NCBI GenBank assembly: GCA_046704385.1
Contig: JBJKSB010000061.1
Coordinates: forward strand, 108,945 to 172,944
Origin: GH45 sp046704385
GTDB lineage: Bacteria > Bacteroidota > Bacteroidia > Bacteroidales > SZUA-534
DNA length: 64,000 nucleotides
Direction of reading: 5' to 3'
In this document: in pieces, positions 49,925 through 59,338 of the stretch
How positions within the stretch are numbered: the first letter of the stretch is position 1
Layout: each line of letters starts with the position of its first letter
Translations under genes and position numbers: made by a program
The notes under the pieces: generated by a model
Database searches by the model: none
Seen by the model: only the letters and a program-made list of their open reading frames with translations
What the model was told of the DNA's origin: nothing

Positions 49925-50953
49925 TTAAATCATTTCACGCAAAAGTGATGAAAATTCCTCCACATCCTCTTCAGTAGTATCAAAAGAACACATCCACCTT
50001 ACTTCATTTTTAAGCTCATCCCAAACATAAAAGAAATATTCATCCTGCAGTTTGGGTATCAAATCACCCGGAATTATGGCAAATACCCCATTGGCTTCAA
50101 CCTTTTGTGTAACAGTCACTCCGGGAATATCCTTAACTTTTTCGTTCAGCATCGTGGCCATTTTATTAGCATGGGCAGCATTTTTCAGCCATAAATCGTT
50201 TTTTAGGAAGGCGCTAAACTGCGCACCAATATACCTCATTTTTGAGGCCAGTTGCATACCTTGTTTTCGGTAATATTTGAAACTTTTTGAAAGATCCTGG
50301 TTAAAAAACACAACCGCCTCGCCATACATCATCCCGTTTTTAGTTCCGCCGAATGATAACACATCAACCCCGGCATCTTTGGTAAACTCATCAACCGATA
50401 ATCCTGATGATATTACAGCATTTGAAATCCGCGCTCCATCCATATGAAGGTACATATGGTTTTGGTGGGCAAAATCGGCCAGGGTTTTTATTTCATCAAC
50501 CGAATATAAGGTTCCAACTTCGGTGGGTTGTGTTATTGAAATCACTCCCGGTTGGTTATGATGCTCAAAGCCAAAGCCATGCACGTGTTTTTTAAGATTT
50601 TGCAGTGTCAGTTTACCATCAGTTGTTGAAACTGAGATTACTTTCATCCCGGTAAATTTTTCAGGGGCACCACACTCATCCACATGAATATGCGCAGTTT
50701 CAGGGCAAAATATTGAGTTAAACGATGATCCAAAACTATTTATCCCCAACACATTAGCACCCGTACCTGTAAGAACAAAAAACACCTCAATATCATTACC
50801 AAAAAGTTTTTTGAATTCTTCAATAGCACTCTGTGTATATTTATCATCACCGTAAGCAATAGCATGACCTGAATTAGCCTCAACAATTGACTGTAAAATT
50901 TCCGGATGCACACCTGCATTATTATCGCTGGCAAAACCTCTTAACCGTTTCAT
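49925..50953 (-). CDS. Low-specificity L-threonine aldolase (PLP-dependent)
   Basis: PLP enzyme of 342 residues, fold-type I, cleaving L-threonine or allo-threonine to glycine and acetaldehyde. The family start FASDNNAGVHPEILQSIVEA is followed by LHMDGARISNAV and the Lys-bearing FGGTKNGMMYGEAVVFF (Lys205 as Schiff base). It lies upstream of the YhcC-type gene with a 9-base gap. The ATG at 50953 is natural. Confidence 0.93.
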   Translation of the reverse strand: MKRLRGFASDNNAGVHPEILQSIVEANSGHAIAYGDDKYTQSAIEEFKKLFGNDIEVFFVLTGTGANVLGINSFGSSFNSIFCPETAHIHVDECGAPEKFTGMKVISVSTTDGKLTLQNLKKHVHGFGFEHHNQPGVISITQPTEVGTLYSVDEIKTLADFAHQNHMYLHMDGARISNAVISSGLSVDEFTKDAGVDVLSFGGTKNGMMYGEAVVFFNQDLSKSFKYYRKQGMQLASKMRYIGAQFSAFLKNDLWLKNAAHANKMATMLNEKVKDIPGVTVTQKVEANGVFAIIPGDLIPKLQDEYFFYVWDELKNEVRWMCSFDTTEEDVEEFSSLLREMI

Positions 50954-51061
50954 ATAACCAATTTAAATTTAACTGTTGTTATTTACTTATCACGTGTAAA
51001 AGTAATTAAACGATGGACTACAAAAAACACAATTTAAGATTTTTCATCATCGTTCATCCTA

Positions 51062-51140
51062 ATGTATTGTAAATACATCAAATAATGATTTAAAACTGTT
51101 ATGTGTTAATACACATATTATCTGATAATTATTATATTTG
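51062..51140 (+). promoter_or_regulatory. Promoter region with two palindromes upstream of the TPR-caspase gene
   Basis: Perfect inverted repeats ATGTATTGTAAATACAT (51062-51078) and ATGTGTTAATACACAT (51101-51116) share ATGTrTT half-sites. A TATATTTG -7 box lies at 51133-51140, so the second palindrome covers the -33 zone, as an operator would. The leader to the ATG is about 55 bases. The remaining bases 50954-51061 hold no feature I can support beyond a CACGTG-centred imperfect palindrome near 50988. Confidence 0.5.
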
Positions 51141-51199
51141 TTTTGAGGAAAAGCTATATTTACCTTCCGAATTAAATCAAAACAGTGGGGGATTCAGTC

Positions 51200-53524
51200 A
51201 TGAAAAATTCGATCATTCTTTTATTAATTATTTTGACTTCATTTGGCACTTATGGCCAAAATCCGAAAAAAAACTACAAAAATGGAGTTAAACTGGCTGA
51301 GAACAATCAGTTAAACGAAGCTATTGCAGAATTCGATCAGGCTATTCAGTTAAATGATGCCTATGTGGATGCCTATTTTGCACGTGGTGAGGCTTACGAA
51401 AAACTTGACAAAAACGAAGAAGCTGCCAAAGATTATGAAAAAGCTGCAGAGCTTGAACCAAGTGTGGTTGATTATTTGTATCATTCCGGTAAGATTAATT
51501 ATAAACTTCAGAATTACGATAAGGCACTAAAATACCTTACAGAAGCGGTAACACTCGATAAATCAAATTTTCAGGCTTTTCAGTATAAAAGTTTTGCACA
51601 TATAAAAACGAACGATTTTAAAAACGCTATTGTTGCCATTGACAATGCCCTGGCCATACAAAATACATTTTTGTGCCATTATACAAGAGGTGTTGCTAAC
51701 GACAGCCTGAGAAATTACTCTGAAGCCATTTCGGATTATAATAAAGCGCTTGGGCTGAGTCCTGAATTTGAAAAAGCTTATTATGCCCTTACCAAAGTGT
51801 ATATTGAAAATAAAGAACTTGATAAGGCTATGGAAAATGCCAATAAATCGGTTTTAAAATTTCCTAATTCACCTGAAGCTTACGAAGTTAGAAGCCTGGT
51901 TTATCATGCCAAAAATGACCTTCCGGCTGCAATCAACGATTTATCAAAACTTGAGACATTGGTTGAAGATAAAAAACAAGTTTTGTTTACCCGGGGTTTG
52001 TATTATTTTGAATACAAGCAATATCAAAATGCGAAGTCTGACTTTACACAACTTATTGGTATTGATCCCAATAACTATGAAGCCTTTTATTGGAGAGCCC
52101 GTTCGTCGGAAGAACTGACAGAAAATGCCGAAGCAACTGCCGACTACAACAATTTTATAACCCAGTCGGAAAAATCAAACGAAAAATCTCCATTGATAGC
52201 CGATGCAAAATCAAGGGTTTATGAAATTAACCGGGAAAATGTTGCCCCGGTTGTTGTAATCGACAGCCCTATGATTGTTCAGAAAACCAAAATGGCTGTT
52301 TTGAACAACGCCGACAGGATAACCATTCAGGGTAAAATTGAAGATCAAAGTAAGATAGCCTCGTTTACGATAAATGACCAGGATGTACCTTTAAAAAACA
52401 AAACATTTAATTATTTGATGAATATTACAGGTATTAGCCTTGTAACTATTGATGCCAAAGATATTTATAACAACGATACCAAACTTGAATACGATTTAAT
52501 GGCCATGGAGGTCAACCCTCCCGTAGTTCGGATAACCAATCCCTACGCTGGCGACAATAATGAGATATATCTTGATTCCGAAGATCCCAATTTATTCCTT
52601 GAAGGTGTAGTACAGGACGAGAGCAATATTAAAGATATTTTTGTTGACGGGGTCAGAGCCACTTTTAATGATACAGAGTTAAATCCTCCGTTCTCAGCCA
52701 CAATTAATATTGCTGACAAAAACACCATTTCAATTAAAGCCATGGATACTTTTGGGAATGAAGTGGATACAAAGTTTTCGTTAAACAGGGAAGGTGCACA
52801 AATTGCTGAATCGAATCCGATGGGAAAAACCTGGGTGGTTTTTATTGAAAATTCAAATTATGAAACCTTTGCAAGCCTTGAAGGACCTACCAAAGATGTG
52901 AGCAGTATGAAAAATGCTCTGTCGAATTATCAGATTCATAATTTTATACACAAAAAGGACATGACCAAAAAAGAGATGGAACGGTTCTTTTCTATAGAAT
53001 TACGCGATTTAGTAAAGAAAAACAATGTTAATTCACTTTTGGTTTGGTATGCAGGTCATGGCAAGTTTATTAATGAAACCGGTTACTGGATTCCGGTTGA
53101 TGCCACCCGTGACGATGAGTTTACCTATTTTAACATTAATCAGTTAAAAGCAAGTATGCAGTCATACAGCAGTTATATTACTCATACTTTAGTGGTTACC
53201 GATGCCTGTGAATCAGGGCCTTCATTTTACCAGGCTATGCGTTCAGCACCTGAAATCAGATCGTGTGATGATGTAACGGCAACTAAATTCAAATCATCAC
53301 AGGTATTTTCATCTGCCGGATATGAGTTGGCATCAGACGACTCAAAGTTTACAAAAACCTTTGCCAAATCGCTTCAGTTTAATGAAGATCCCTGTATTCC
53401 AATCGAAAAGATAGTTTCAAAAGTTACTGAAGCTACTGCCACCAATGAAAGCCAGAAACCATTATTTGGAAAGATTGCCGGTTTTGAAGATGAGAATGGT
53501 ACTTTCTTCTTTATCAAAAAGTAA
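51200..53524 (+). CDS. TPR and caspase-like (peptidase C14) secreted protein
   Basis: Protein of 774 residues from the ATG at 51200. It has a signal peptide (SIILLLIILTSFGTYGQ), about eight TPR units between residues 20 and 340, two Ig-like strands-rich regions (about 360-540), and a C-terminal caspase-like domain. The catalytic His lies in LLVWYAGHGKF (about 619) and the Cys in VVTDACESGPSF (about 669). Metacaspase-like peptidases cleave proteins after Arg or Lys; here the target is unknown. A GTG at 51185 could extend the protein by 5 residues. A terminator separates it from the propeller gene. Confidence 0.88.
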   Translation: MKNSIILLLIILTSFGTYGQNPKKNYKNGVKLAENNQLNEAIAEFDQAIQLNDAYVDAYFARGEAYEKLDKNEEAAKDYEKAAELEPSVVDYLYHSGKINYKLQNYDKALKYLTEAVTLDKSNFQAFQYKSFAHIKTNDFKNAIVAIDNALAIQNTFLCHYTRGVANDSLRNYSEAISDYNKALGLSPEFEKAYYALTKVYIENKELDKAMENANKSVLKFPNSPEAYEVRSLVYHAKNDLPAAINDLSKLETLVEDKKQVLFTRGLYYFEYKQYQNAKSDFTQLIGIDPNNYEAFYWRARSSEELTENAEATADYNNFITQSEKSNEKSPLIADAKSRVYEINRENVAPVVVIDSPMIVQKTKMAVLNNADRITIQGKIEDQSKIASFTINDQDVPLKNKTFNYLMNITGISLVTIDAKDIYNNDTKLEYDLMAMEVNPPVVRITNPYAGDNNEIYLDSEDPNLFLEGVVQDESNIKDIFVDGVRATFNDTELNPPFSATINIADKNTISIKAMDTFGNEVDTKFSLNREGAQIAESNPMGKTWVVFIENSNYETFASLEGPTKDVSSMKNALSNYQIHNFIHKKDMTKKEMERFFSIELRDLVKKNNVNSLLVWYAGHGKFINETGYWIPVDATRDDEFTYFNINQLKASMQSYSSYITHTLVVTDACESGPSFYQAMRSAPEIRSCDDVTATKFKSSQVFSSAGYELASDDSKFTKTFAKSLQFNEDPCIPIEKIVSKVTEATATNESQKPLFGKIAGFEDENGTFFFIKK

Positions 53525-53551
53525 GCACTTAATTGAAAATATTGTAACTTT

Positions 53552-53582
53552 AATCCCGCAGGGCATACCTGCGGGATTTTTT
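53552..53582 (+). terminator. Intrinsic terminator after the TPR-caspase gene
   Basis: Perfect 11-base stem AATCCCGCAGG (53552-53562) / CCTGCGGGATT (53568-53578) with loop GCATA and a T-tract to 53582. It stands 22 bases before the next ATG, so the next gene may depend on read-through or an internal promoter. Confidence 0.88.
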
Positions 53583-53604
53583 GTTTCATCCAATTCTACC
53601 CAAA

Positions 53605-56600
53605 ATGAAGCTGTTAAAATTTTTTCCAATCGTTGGGCTGATTGTATTAATTGCACAATTTTCAGATGCTCAACGCTATTATTTCGATAATTATAGTGTG
53701 AAAGAAGGGTTATCACAATCAAAAGTTTATGACCTCATTCAGGATTCTGCCGGTTTTATCTGGCTGGGAACAGCCAGCGGTGTTTCAATTTTTGACGGAA
53801 AAACATTCAGGAATTATACTGCTGACGACGGCCTTGCCGGGAATGGGGTACAAACTATTTTACAGGATTCGTACGGCAATATCTGGTTCGGACATACCGG
53901 AGGAGGCTTAACCATTTATTCCAATGGAAATTTTAAAAAGGTTTTACCCGATTCTGTAAAAATAAAGGGGGATATAACCAGTTTTGCTGAAGATTCGAAA
54001 CACAGGCTTTGGATTGGTACCCAGGGTGCAGGAGCTTTCAGGATTGATAACCTGGGCAACATACCGGCCGAAGCGCCCAAAATGGTAAATTATACCGGAA
54101 AAACCAAACTCAGCGACAGGGTATTCTTTATCACTGAAACCTCCGACTCCGTCATTTATTTTGTTATTGATAATCAGATGAAATATTATGACGAAGCCAA
54201 CAATACTTTTATTACTTATAAACCCCAGGGCCTTACATTCTTTTTTCAGATAACCTGCATGTTCGAAGATAAAGAATCAAATTATTGGTTTGGAACCTAC
54301 AACGGAGGGCTGTTACGAAAAGATAAAAAATCGGGTAATGTCTCAGTATTTGATATCCGCGATGGGTTGGCCAATAATTTTATAAGTTGTATTAACCAGG
54401 ACAAAAACGGAGCTATCTGGATTGGTACATGGGGTTCGGGAGTAACCCGCATTGACCCTAATTTTCAAATATTTAACCAGGATAATGGTCTGGCAGGAAA
54501 TAAAATCAGAAGAATTATCCCCGACAGGGAAGGAAATATTTTAATTGGAACCAATGAAAACGGTCTTAGCATTTTCAAAGGCGAACAATTTATTTGTTAT
54601 TTGCCGGAGCATGGATTATTGAGCGAACAGGTTTCGGCCATTGTGGAGGATGACCGGAATAACATTTTGATAGGAACTAACAAAGGATTATGTAAATATA
54701 ACCTTACAGGCAAGCATATCAAACCTTTCAATGAAAAAGGAAAAACCTTATCACAGGAAATTATCAGCCTCAAACGGGCCTCAAATGGAACGGTTTGGGT
54801 AGCTACCAAAGAAGACGGAATTTTTTCATTCGTGCCAGGGGAAACAGGGTTAAAATACACGGGTGCATTTAGCAGCACTGTGATACGGTATGGAAAAATT
54901 GTTACCTGCATGGAAATTGATTCCGATAATCATATATGGGTCGGAACCATTGATGGGTTATTTTACCTGGAACCAGAAAAGAAAGCGTTCGACCGGATAA
55001 TGGGAGGCGAAATTCTTAGCCTTTATTTTGATAGTAATAAAACCATGTGGGTGGGACGCAAAGGCAAAGGAGTCAGCCGCGTAGATGGTACAGATATTAA
55101 CAATGTTGACACCCTGGGAACCATAACTCCGCTGTGTTTTACATCAGACAGTAAAGGAAATTTATGGATTGGAACTGAAGGACAGGGAGTTGTTGAATAT
55201 CAACAGGATGGGACCATATTACGGTTCAAAAAGGAAAACGGGTTACTGGCCGATTATATCACGGCAATGGTGACCGATAAAAGCGATAATATCTGGATTG
55301 GGACCAATAAAGGTTTGAATGAATTTTCTGCTGAGAATAAGGTGTTTTATTCCTATACCGAACGCAGCGGATTTACCGGGATTGAAGTGAAGAATAATGC
55401 CCTGTATTTTGATGATATGGGAAATCTGTGGTGCGGCACAGTTAACGGGCTTTTTAAATACAGTCCTGATAAAGACCGCAAAAATATGTTGGAACCTTTG
55501 ACTCATATCACCAACATGAAAATTAATCTGAAAGACAGGGATATGACCCCCAACCTGAAACTAAGTTATACTGAAAAAAATATACTTTTTGAATATCATA
55601 GCATCTGCCTTACCGATGCCGACAAAGTTTTATACCAGGTAATGCTTGAAGGTGCCGATGAAGGCTGGCTCCCTCCCACTACACAAACTTTTAAAAACTA
55701 CAGTCCCCTGCCTCCGGGTAAATATACCTTTAAAGTTAGGGCTTGTAATAACCGGGGTGTCTGGAATCATAATCCGGTTACTTATTCCTTTATAATTAAG
55801 CCACCCTTTTATTTGACCTGGTGGTTTATTTTAATTGTTACGGTACTTACAATTGCAGGAATCATTGCTTACATCAATATTCGCGAACGAAATTTAAAAC
55901 GTGAAAAAGTTATACTTGAAAACAAAGTAAAACAGCGTACTGCTGAAATTCAGCATAAAAATGAGGAACTCGCCAAAAAGAATAAAGATATTTTAGATAG
56001 CATTACCTACGCTAAACGTATTCAGCAAGCCATTCTGCCATCAGATGCGTTCATAAAATCGCACATACCTGAATCTTTCGTCCTGTTTAAACCTAAAGAT
56101 ATTGTCAGTGGCGACTTTTATTGGTTTAGGTCTATTGATGATGCACTGATATTCTCAGCCGTAGACTGTACCGGCCATGGTGTGCCCGGTGCATTTATGA
56201 GTATTATGGGGAACGAGGGTTTACAAAGAGCGGTTAGTGAATTTAAATTGCGTAACCCTGCCGATATTCTTAACAAGCTTAACGATTTGGTTCAGGAATC
56301 GCTCGGAAGCGGTAATAACCCTGATGTTAAAGATGGTATGGATATGGCTTTGTGTGTCTATTTTCCAAAAAAATCGATTTTACAATATGCCGGAGCCAAT
56401 AACCCGCTTTATCTTATCCGATCAACTTCAAAACCGCCTTTACAAAAAGATGGCGAAACAATGGAGCCTGCCATGGAACTTTGTGATTACCGGTTATATG
56501 AAACTAAAGGCAATAAACAACCCATTGGAGCCTATATCAGCCGCGTGCCGTTTGTCAGTAATGAATACAAAATTTTACCGGGCGACAGCATCTATATTTT

Positions 56601-56796
56601 CTCCGATGGTTATGCCGACCAGTTTGGTGGACCAAAAGGTAGAAAGTTTATGTATAAACACCTAAAAGAAATTTTGCTTGAAAACCAGAATTCTGATATG
56701 GAACAGCAAAAAGAATTTTACAACCAGATAATAAATGCATGGAAAAGCAACGTGGAACAGGTTGATGACATCTGTCTGATGGGAATGCGTTTTTAA
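53605..56796 (+). CDS. Two-component-type propeller sensor with SpoIIE phosphatase output
   Basis: Protein of 1063 residues with a signal peptide (FFPIVGLIVLIAQFSDAQ). About ten Reg_prop blades follow, spaced roughly 45 residues (DLIQDSAGFIWLGTASGVSI, QDSYGNIWFGHTGGGLTIY), then a Y_Y_Y domain (YQVMLEGADEGWLPPTTQTF), a transmembrane helix (WWFILIVTVLTIAGIIAYI), a coiled coil and a C-terminal SpoIIE domain (SVDCTGHGVPGAFMS-like AVDCTGHGVPGAFMS, YIFSDGYADQFGG). In Bacteroidota the same sensor usually drives a histidine kinase; here a phosphatase is attached. A TTG at 53581 was rejected. Confidence 0.93.
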   Translation: MKLLKFFPIVGLIVLIAQFSDAQRYYFDNYSVKEGLSQSKVYDLIQDSAGFIWLGTASGVSIFDGKTFRNYTADDGLAGNGVQTILQDSYGNIWFGHTGGGLTIYSNGNFKKVLPDSVKIKGDITSFAEDSKHRLWIGTQGAGAFRIDNLGNIPAEAPKMVNYTGKTKLSDRVFFITETSDSVIYFVIDNQMKYYDEANNTFITYKPQGLTFFFQITCMFEDKESNYWFGTYNGGLLRKDKKSGNVSVFDIRDGLANNFISCINQDKNGAIWIGTWGSGVTRIDPNFQIFNQDNGLAGNKIRRIIPDREGNILIGTNENGLSIFKGEQFICYLPEHGLLSEQVSAIVEDDRNNILIGTNKGLCKYNLTGKHIKPFNEKGKTLSQEIISLKRASNGTVWVATKEDGIFSFVPGETGLKYTGAFSSTVIRYGKIVTCMEIDSDNHIWVGTIDGLFYLEPEKKAFDRIMGGEILSLYFDSNKTMWVGRKGKGVSRVDGTDINNVDTLGTITPLCFTSDSKGNLWIGTEGQGVVEYQQDGTILRFKKENGLLADYITAMVTDKSDNIWIGTNKGLNEFSAENKVFYSYTERSGFTGIEVKNNALYFDDMGNLWCGTVNGLFKYSPDKDRKNMLEPLTHITNMKINLKDRDMTPNLKLSYTEKNILFEYHSICLTDADKVLYQVMLEGADEGWLPPTTQTFKNYSPLPPGKYTFKVRACNNRGVWNHNPVTYSFIIKPPFYLTWWFILIVTVLTIAGIIAYINIRERNLKREKVILENKVKQRTAEIQHKNEELAKKNKDILDSITYAKRIQQAILPSDAFIKSHIPESFVLFKPKDIVSGDFYWFRSIDDALIFSAVDCTGHGVPGAFMSIMGNEGLQRAVSEFKLRNPADILNKLNDLVQESLGSGNNPDVKDGMDMALCVYFPKKSILQYAGANNPLYLIRSTSKPPLQKDGETMEPAMELCDYRLYETKGNKQPIGAYISRVPFVSNEYKILPGDSIYIFSDGYADQFGGPKGRKFMYKHLKEILLENQNSDMEQQKEFYNQIINAWKSNVEQVDDICLMGMRF

Positions 56797-56812
56797 TTCT
56801 TAAATCTGTTTC

Positions 56813-58234
56813 ATGAAAAATTTGAAAATATTTATCATTATTTCTGTTTTGGTAGGCCTGGGATGCCAGCAGAAAAAAACTAATACAGAAACAATAAAAC
56901 ATCCATTCATATCAGCATCGCCGAACGCTGAAATGATGGTTGAAGTTGAGAATCCTATAAATAACTATATGGTTTTGAATAAAGACCGCTTTAATGACAC
57001 GGCCTTTATCAATTCCAAAAACCGGTATATTTTTTCAATTTACCTGGATACGCCAACATATTCCTATTTACGCGATGGCAAAAATAATTTACGAGTATTT
57101 ATAAGCCCTGATGATACGCTTAAAATAAAATACGACCTGAATCATATCTTCGAATCTATTGCCTTTAGTGGTAAAGGATGCCAGGCCAATCAATATATAC
57201 GTAACAAGTATTTGTTAATGCTTGACCATGCCATACCCGTGACCCGGTTATATGAGATGCCGGTAAAAAAATTCCGTTACCTCGTTGATTCATTTTATGT
57301 TGTCGATAAGCTGTTTCTTGAAGATTTTATCTTAAAAAATCCTGATTTACCAGAAGTTTTTAAAAACTCTGAACAGGCTTCGCTTACTTATGACAGGGCC
57401 ACTACTTTAACCGAATATTTAGGTGCCAACCAAAATCTGGATCGAGTTGACACAGCCAATTATCTGAAATATCTGAATAAAGTGGATCTAAACCAGGAAA
57501 AATGGCTTGATATTTATGAATACCGTAGCTTTTTACAATCGTATATTAATTTTTATACCCTGGTAAAGCATGGTACAGAAAACCTTTCGTCCGGTGAGCT
57601 CACCCTGAAAAAAATGTATGAGGTTTTGGCCAGGATTCAAAATCAAAAAATAAAAGATTACCTGTTGTTTACCTTGTTACACGACCAGGTAAAATATTAT
57701 GGATATAAAAATACAGATGCACTTTTTACACTTTTTGAACAACAGTGCAAAAATGAGTCGATGAAAAAGGGCCTGTTAACCCCATACCAGGATTATCAGA
57801 AATTAAAGCAAAAAGAGAAAGCCCCGGAATTTGTAATGTTGGACGTAAATGGCCGCAGCCACAATCTGAATGAATTTAAAGGCAGGTATATTTATATTGA
57901 TGTGTGGGCCACATGGTGTCTGCCATGCAAAAAGGAATTGCCCATTTTTGAACAGTTAGCTGAAACCTATAAAAATAAAAACATAGAATTTGTAAGCCTG
58001 TCTATTGATAATAAGGAAGCTGACTGGAAGGAGTTTTTAGAAATAAAAAAACTCGCTAAAAATCAATTTATTGTAACAAATACCAAAGAGTTACTTGACA
58101 CTTATATGATTAAAACCGTGCCTCATTACTTAATTATTGACGATAAAGGCATCCTGATTGATAATGATGCCCCCAGACCTTCAGAAGGCAAGACAGAATG
58201 GATTGAAAAATTGCCGGAAAAAGTTAAAGTATAG
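56813..58234 (+). CDS. TlpA-like thioredoxin-fold lipoprotein
   Basis: Lipoprotein (lipobox LVGLGC) of 473 residues: a DUF4369-like N-terminal barrel region (about 25-150), a helical middle and a C-terminal TlpA/AhpC-type thioredoxin domain (APEFVMLDVNGRSHNLNEFK, then VWATWCLPCKKELPIFEQLA with Cys369 and Cys372, and a cis-Pro in KTVPHYLIID). It probably acts as a periplasmic thiol-disulfide reductase. It starts 16 bases after the propeller stop, so may be cotranscribed. Confidence 0.9.
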   Translation: MKNLKIFIIISVLVGLGCQQKKTNTETIKHPFISASPNAEMMVEVENPINNYMVLNKDRFNDTAFINSKNRYIFSIYLDTPTYSYLRDGKNNLRVFISPDDTLKIKYDLNHIFESIAFSGKGCQANQYIRNKYLLMLDHAIPVTRLYEMPVKKFRYLVDSFYVVDKLFLEDFILKNPDLPEVFKNSEQASLTYDRATTLTEYLGANQNLDRVDTANYLKYLNKVDLNQEKWLDIYEYRSFLQSYINFYTLVKHGTENLSSGELTLKKMYEVLARIQNQKIKDYLLFTLLHDQVKYYGYKNTDALFTLFEQQCKNESMKKGLLTPYQDYQKLKQKEKAPEFVMLDVNGRSHNLNEFKGRYIYIDVWATWCLPCKKELPIFEQLAETYKNKNIEFVSLSIDNKEADWKEFLEIKKLAKNQFIVTNTKELLDTYMIKTVPHYLIIDDKGILIDNDAPRPSEGKTEWIEKLPEKVKV

Positions 58235-58373
58235 TTAGGCACAAACCCAACTGAATGACTCCTTCGGGCCTATCCGCCAGATTTACACAAATATTTAAAA
58301 CCATATTACTGCTTGAAAAGACCTATTCGACCCACTTGGGTTCAGTTTTCCATCAGAATAATTTGGCAACTGA

Positions 58374-58880
58374 TCATCTTCCCAAATCCAGGGCTTTTAC
58401 CATAGTTTCCGCATTTAAACCTATGCCATTTACAATTATTTGGGCTTTTGAATAAAAAGGTTCGCGTCCACCAAGAGCCTGTTCTATAAATCCGAGTAAT
58501 TCCGTATCGGTTTTGCCTGCAATGATGGGCCGTTCGGCCTTGGCAGATTTCAACCTGCTGGCCAGGGCTTTGGGCGATAGTTTTATATAGATGGTTTTGC
58601 CGTGGGCATTCATCTGCTCAATATTATCAAAAAAACACGGAGCTCCCCCACCTGTGGCAATCACGCAATTGTTTAAGTTAAAAGATTGATGTATGGTTTT
58701 CCGTTCGATTTCTCTGAAAGCATCCTGACCATCTGATTCAAAAATTTGCGATATGGTCCTGTTTTGTTCGGTTTCAATCACAGAATCCAAATCGACAAAT
58801 TCATAGCCCAGTTTATTTGCCAACCGCTTGCCGGCTGTGGTTTTGCCACAACCCATATATCCTATTAAATAAATCAGCAT
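58374..58880 (-). CDS. aroK: Shikimate kinase
   Basis: Protein of 168 residues from the ATG at 58880, the usual length, making shikimate-3-phosphate in the chorismate route. Walker A GYMGCGKTTAGKRLA, substrate-binding FVDLDSVIE, FREIERKTI and the GGGAP loop are all clear. The ATG at 58925 would add 15 residues before the canonical MLIYLIGYMG start. A TAACTTTA box is a weak promoter candidate. Confidence 0.95.
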   Translation of the reverse strand: MLIYLIGYMGCGKTTAGKRLANKLGYEFVDLDSVIETEQNRTISQIFESDGQDAFREIERKTIHQSFNLNNCVIATGGGAPCFFDNIEQMNAHGKTIYIKLSPKALASRLKSAKAERPIIAGKTDTELLGFIEQALGGREPFYSKAQIIVNGIGLNAETMVKALDLGR

Positions 58881-58973
58881 TTTAGATAAAGTTATTAAAC
58901 TCGTCTTAAATTTGTGTTTGTTCACACCTATAGGGGCTGTATCAATTTATCTGAAGAGCTAATTTGAAACAGT

Positions 58974-59292
58974 CCTCCCTTGTGGGCATAGCCGTTAAGC
59001 TAACAAAATATTCTATTGAATTTTGTGTGTAAAGCACAGCCTTCAACTTCTTCGTTAGGGTACAAATATAATTTTTTTGATTTGCCTTTTTTTCACCCTT
59101 TTCCCTCCCGAAACAAGTTCGGGACAGGTCATCGGGATTTTGTTCACACATAAAATTATTTTTTATGGTGTTCACGAACTTCGTTTCCCTCAGAGAGGGA
59201 AAAAAGCTTAATAACAAGGTCCTTATCATTTTTTTAATTTTCATTTTGATTTAAATTAAATCTTAGCTTGACGGCTATGCCCACAAGGGAGG
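58974..59292. mobile_element. 319-bp element bounded by 30-bp inverted repeats (MITE-like)
   Basis: The arms at 58974-59003 (CCTCCCTTGTGGGCATAGCC...) and 59263-59292 (...GGCTATGCCCACAAGGGAGG) match 29 of 30 as inverted repeats, the single mismatch being T versus C in GTTAAGC/GTCAAGC. The AT-rich interior holds a further hairpin TCCCGAA/TTCGGGA (59106-59124) and no transposase. No clear target-site duplication is seen. It sits between aroK and parC. A reading frame through it (58942-59244) is not supported. Confidence 0.55.
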
Positions 59293-59338
59293 TCAGGAGG
59301 GTGAATTGACCAATTATTGCACAAAGGTCAAAATTACA

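Noticed and set aside
58942..59244. ORF of 100 codons between aroK and parC
   Set aside because: It runs through the inverted-repeat element and its internal hairpin, has no ribosome-binding site or recognisable composition, and its ends are set by the repeats.
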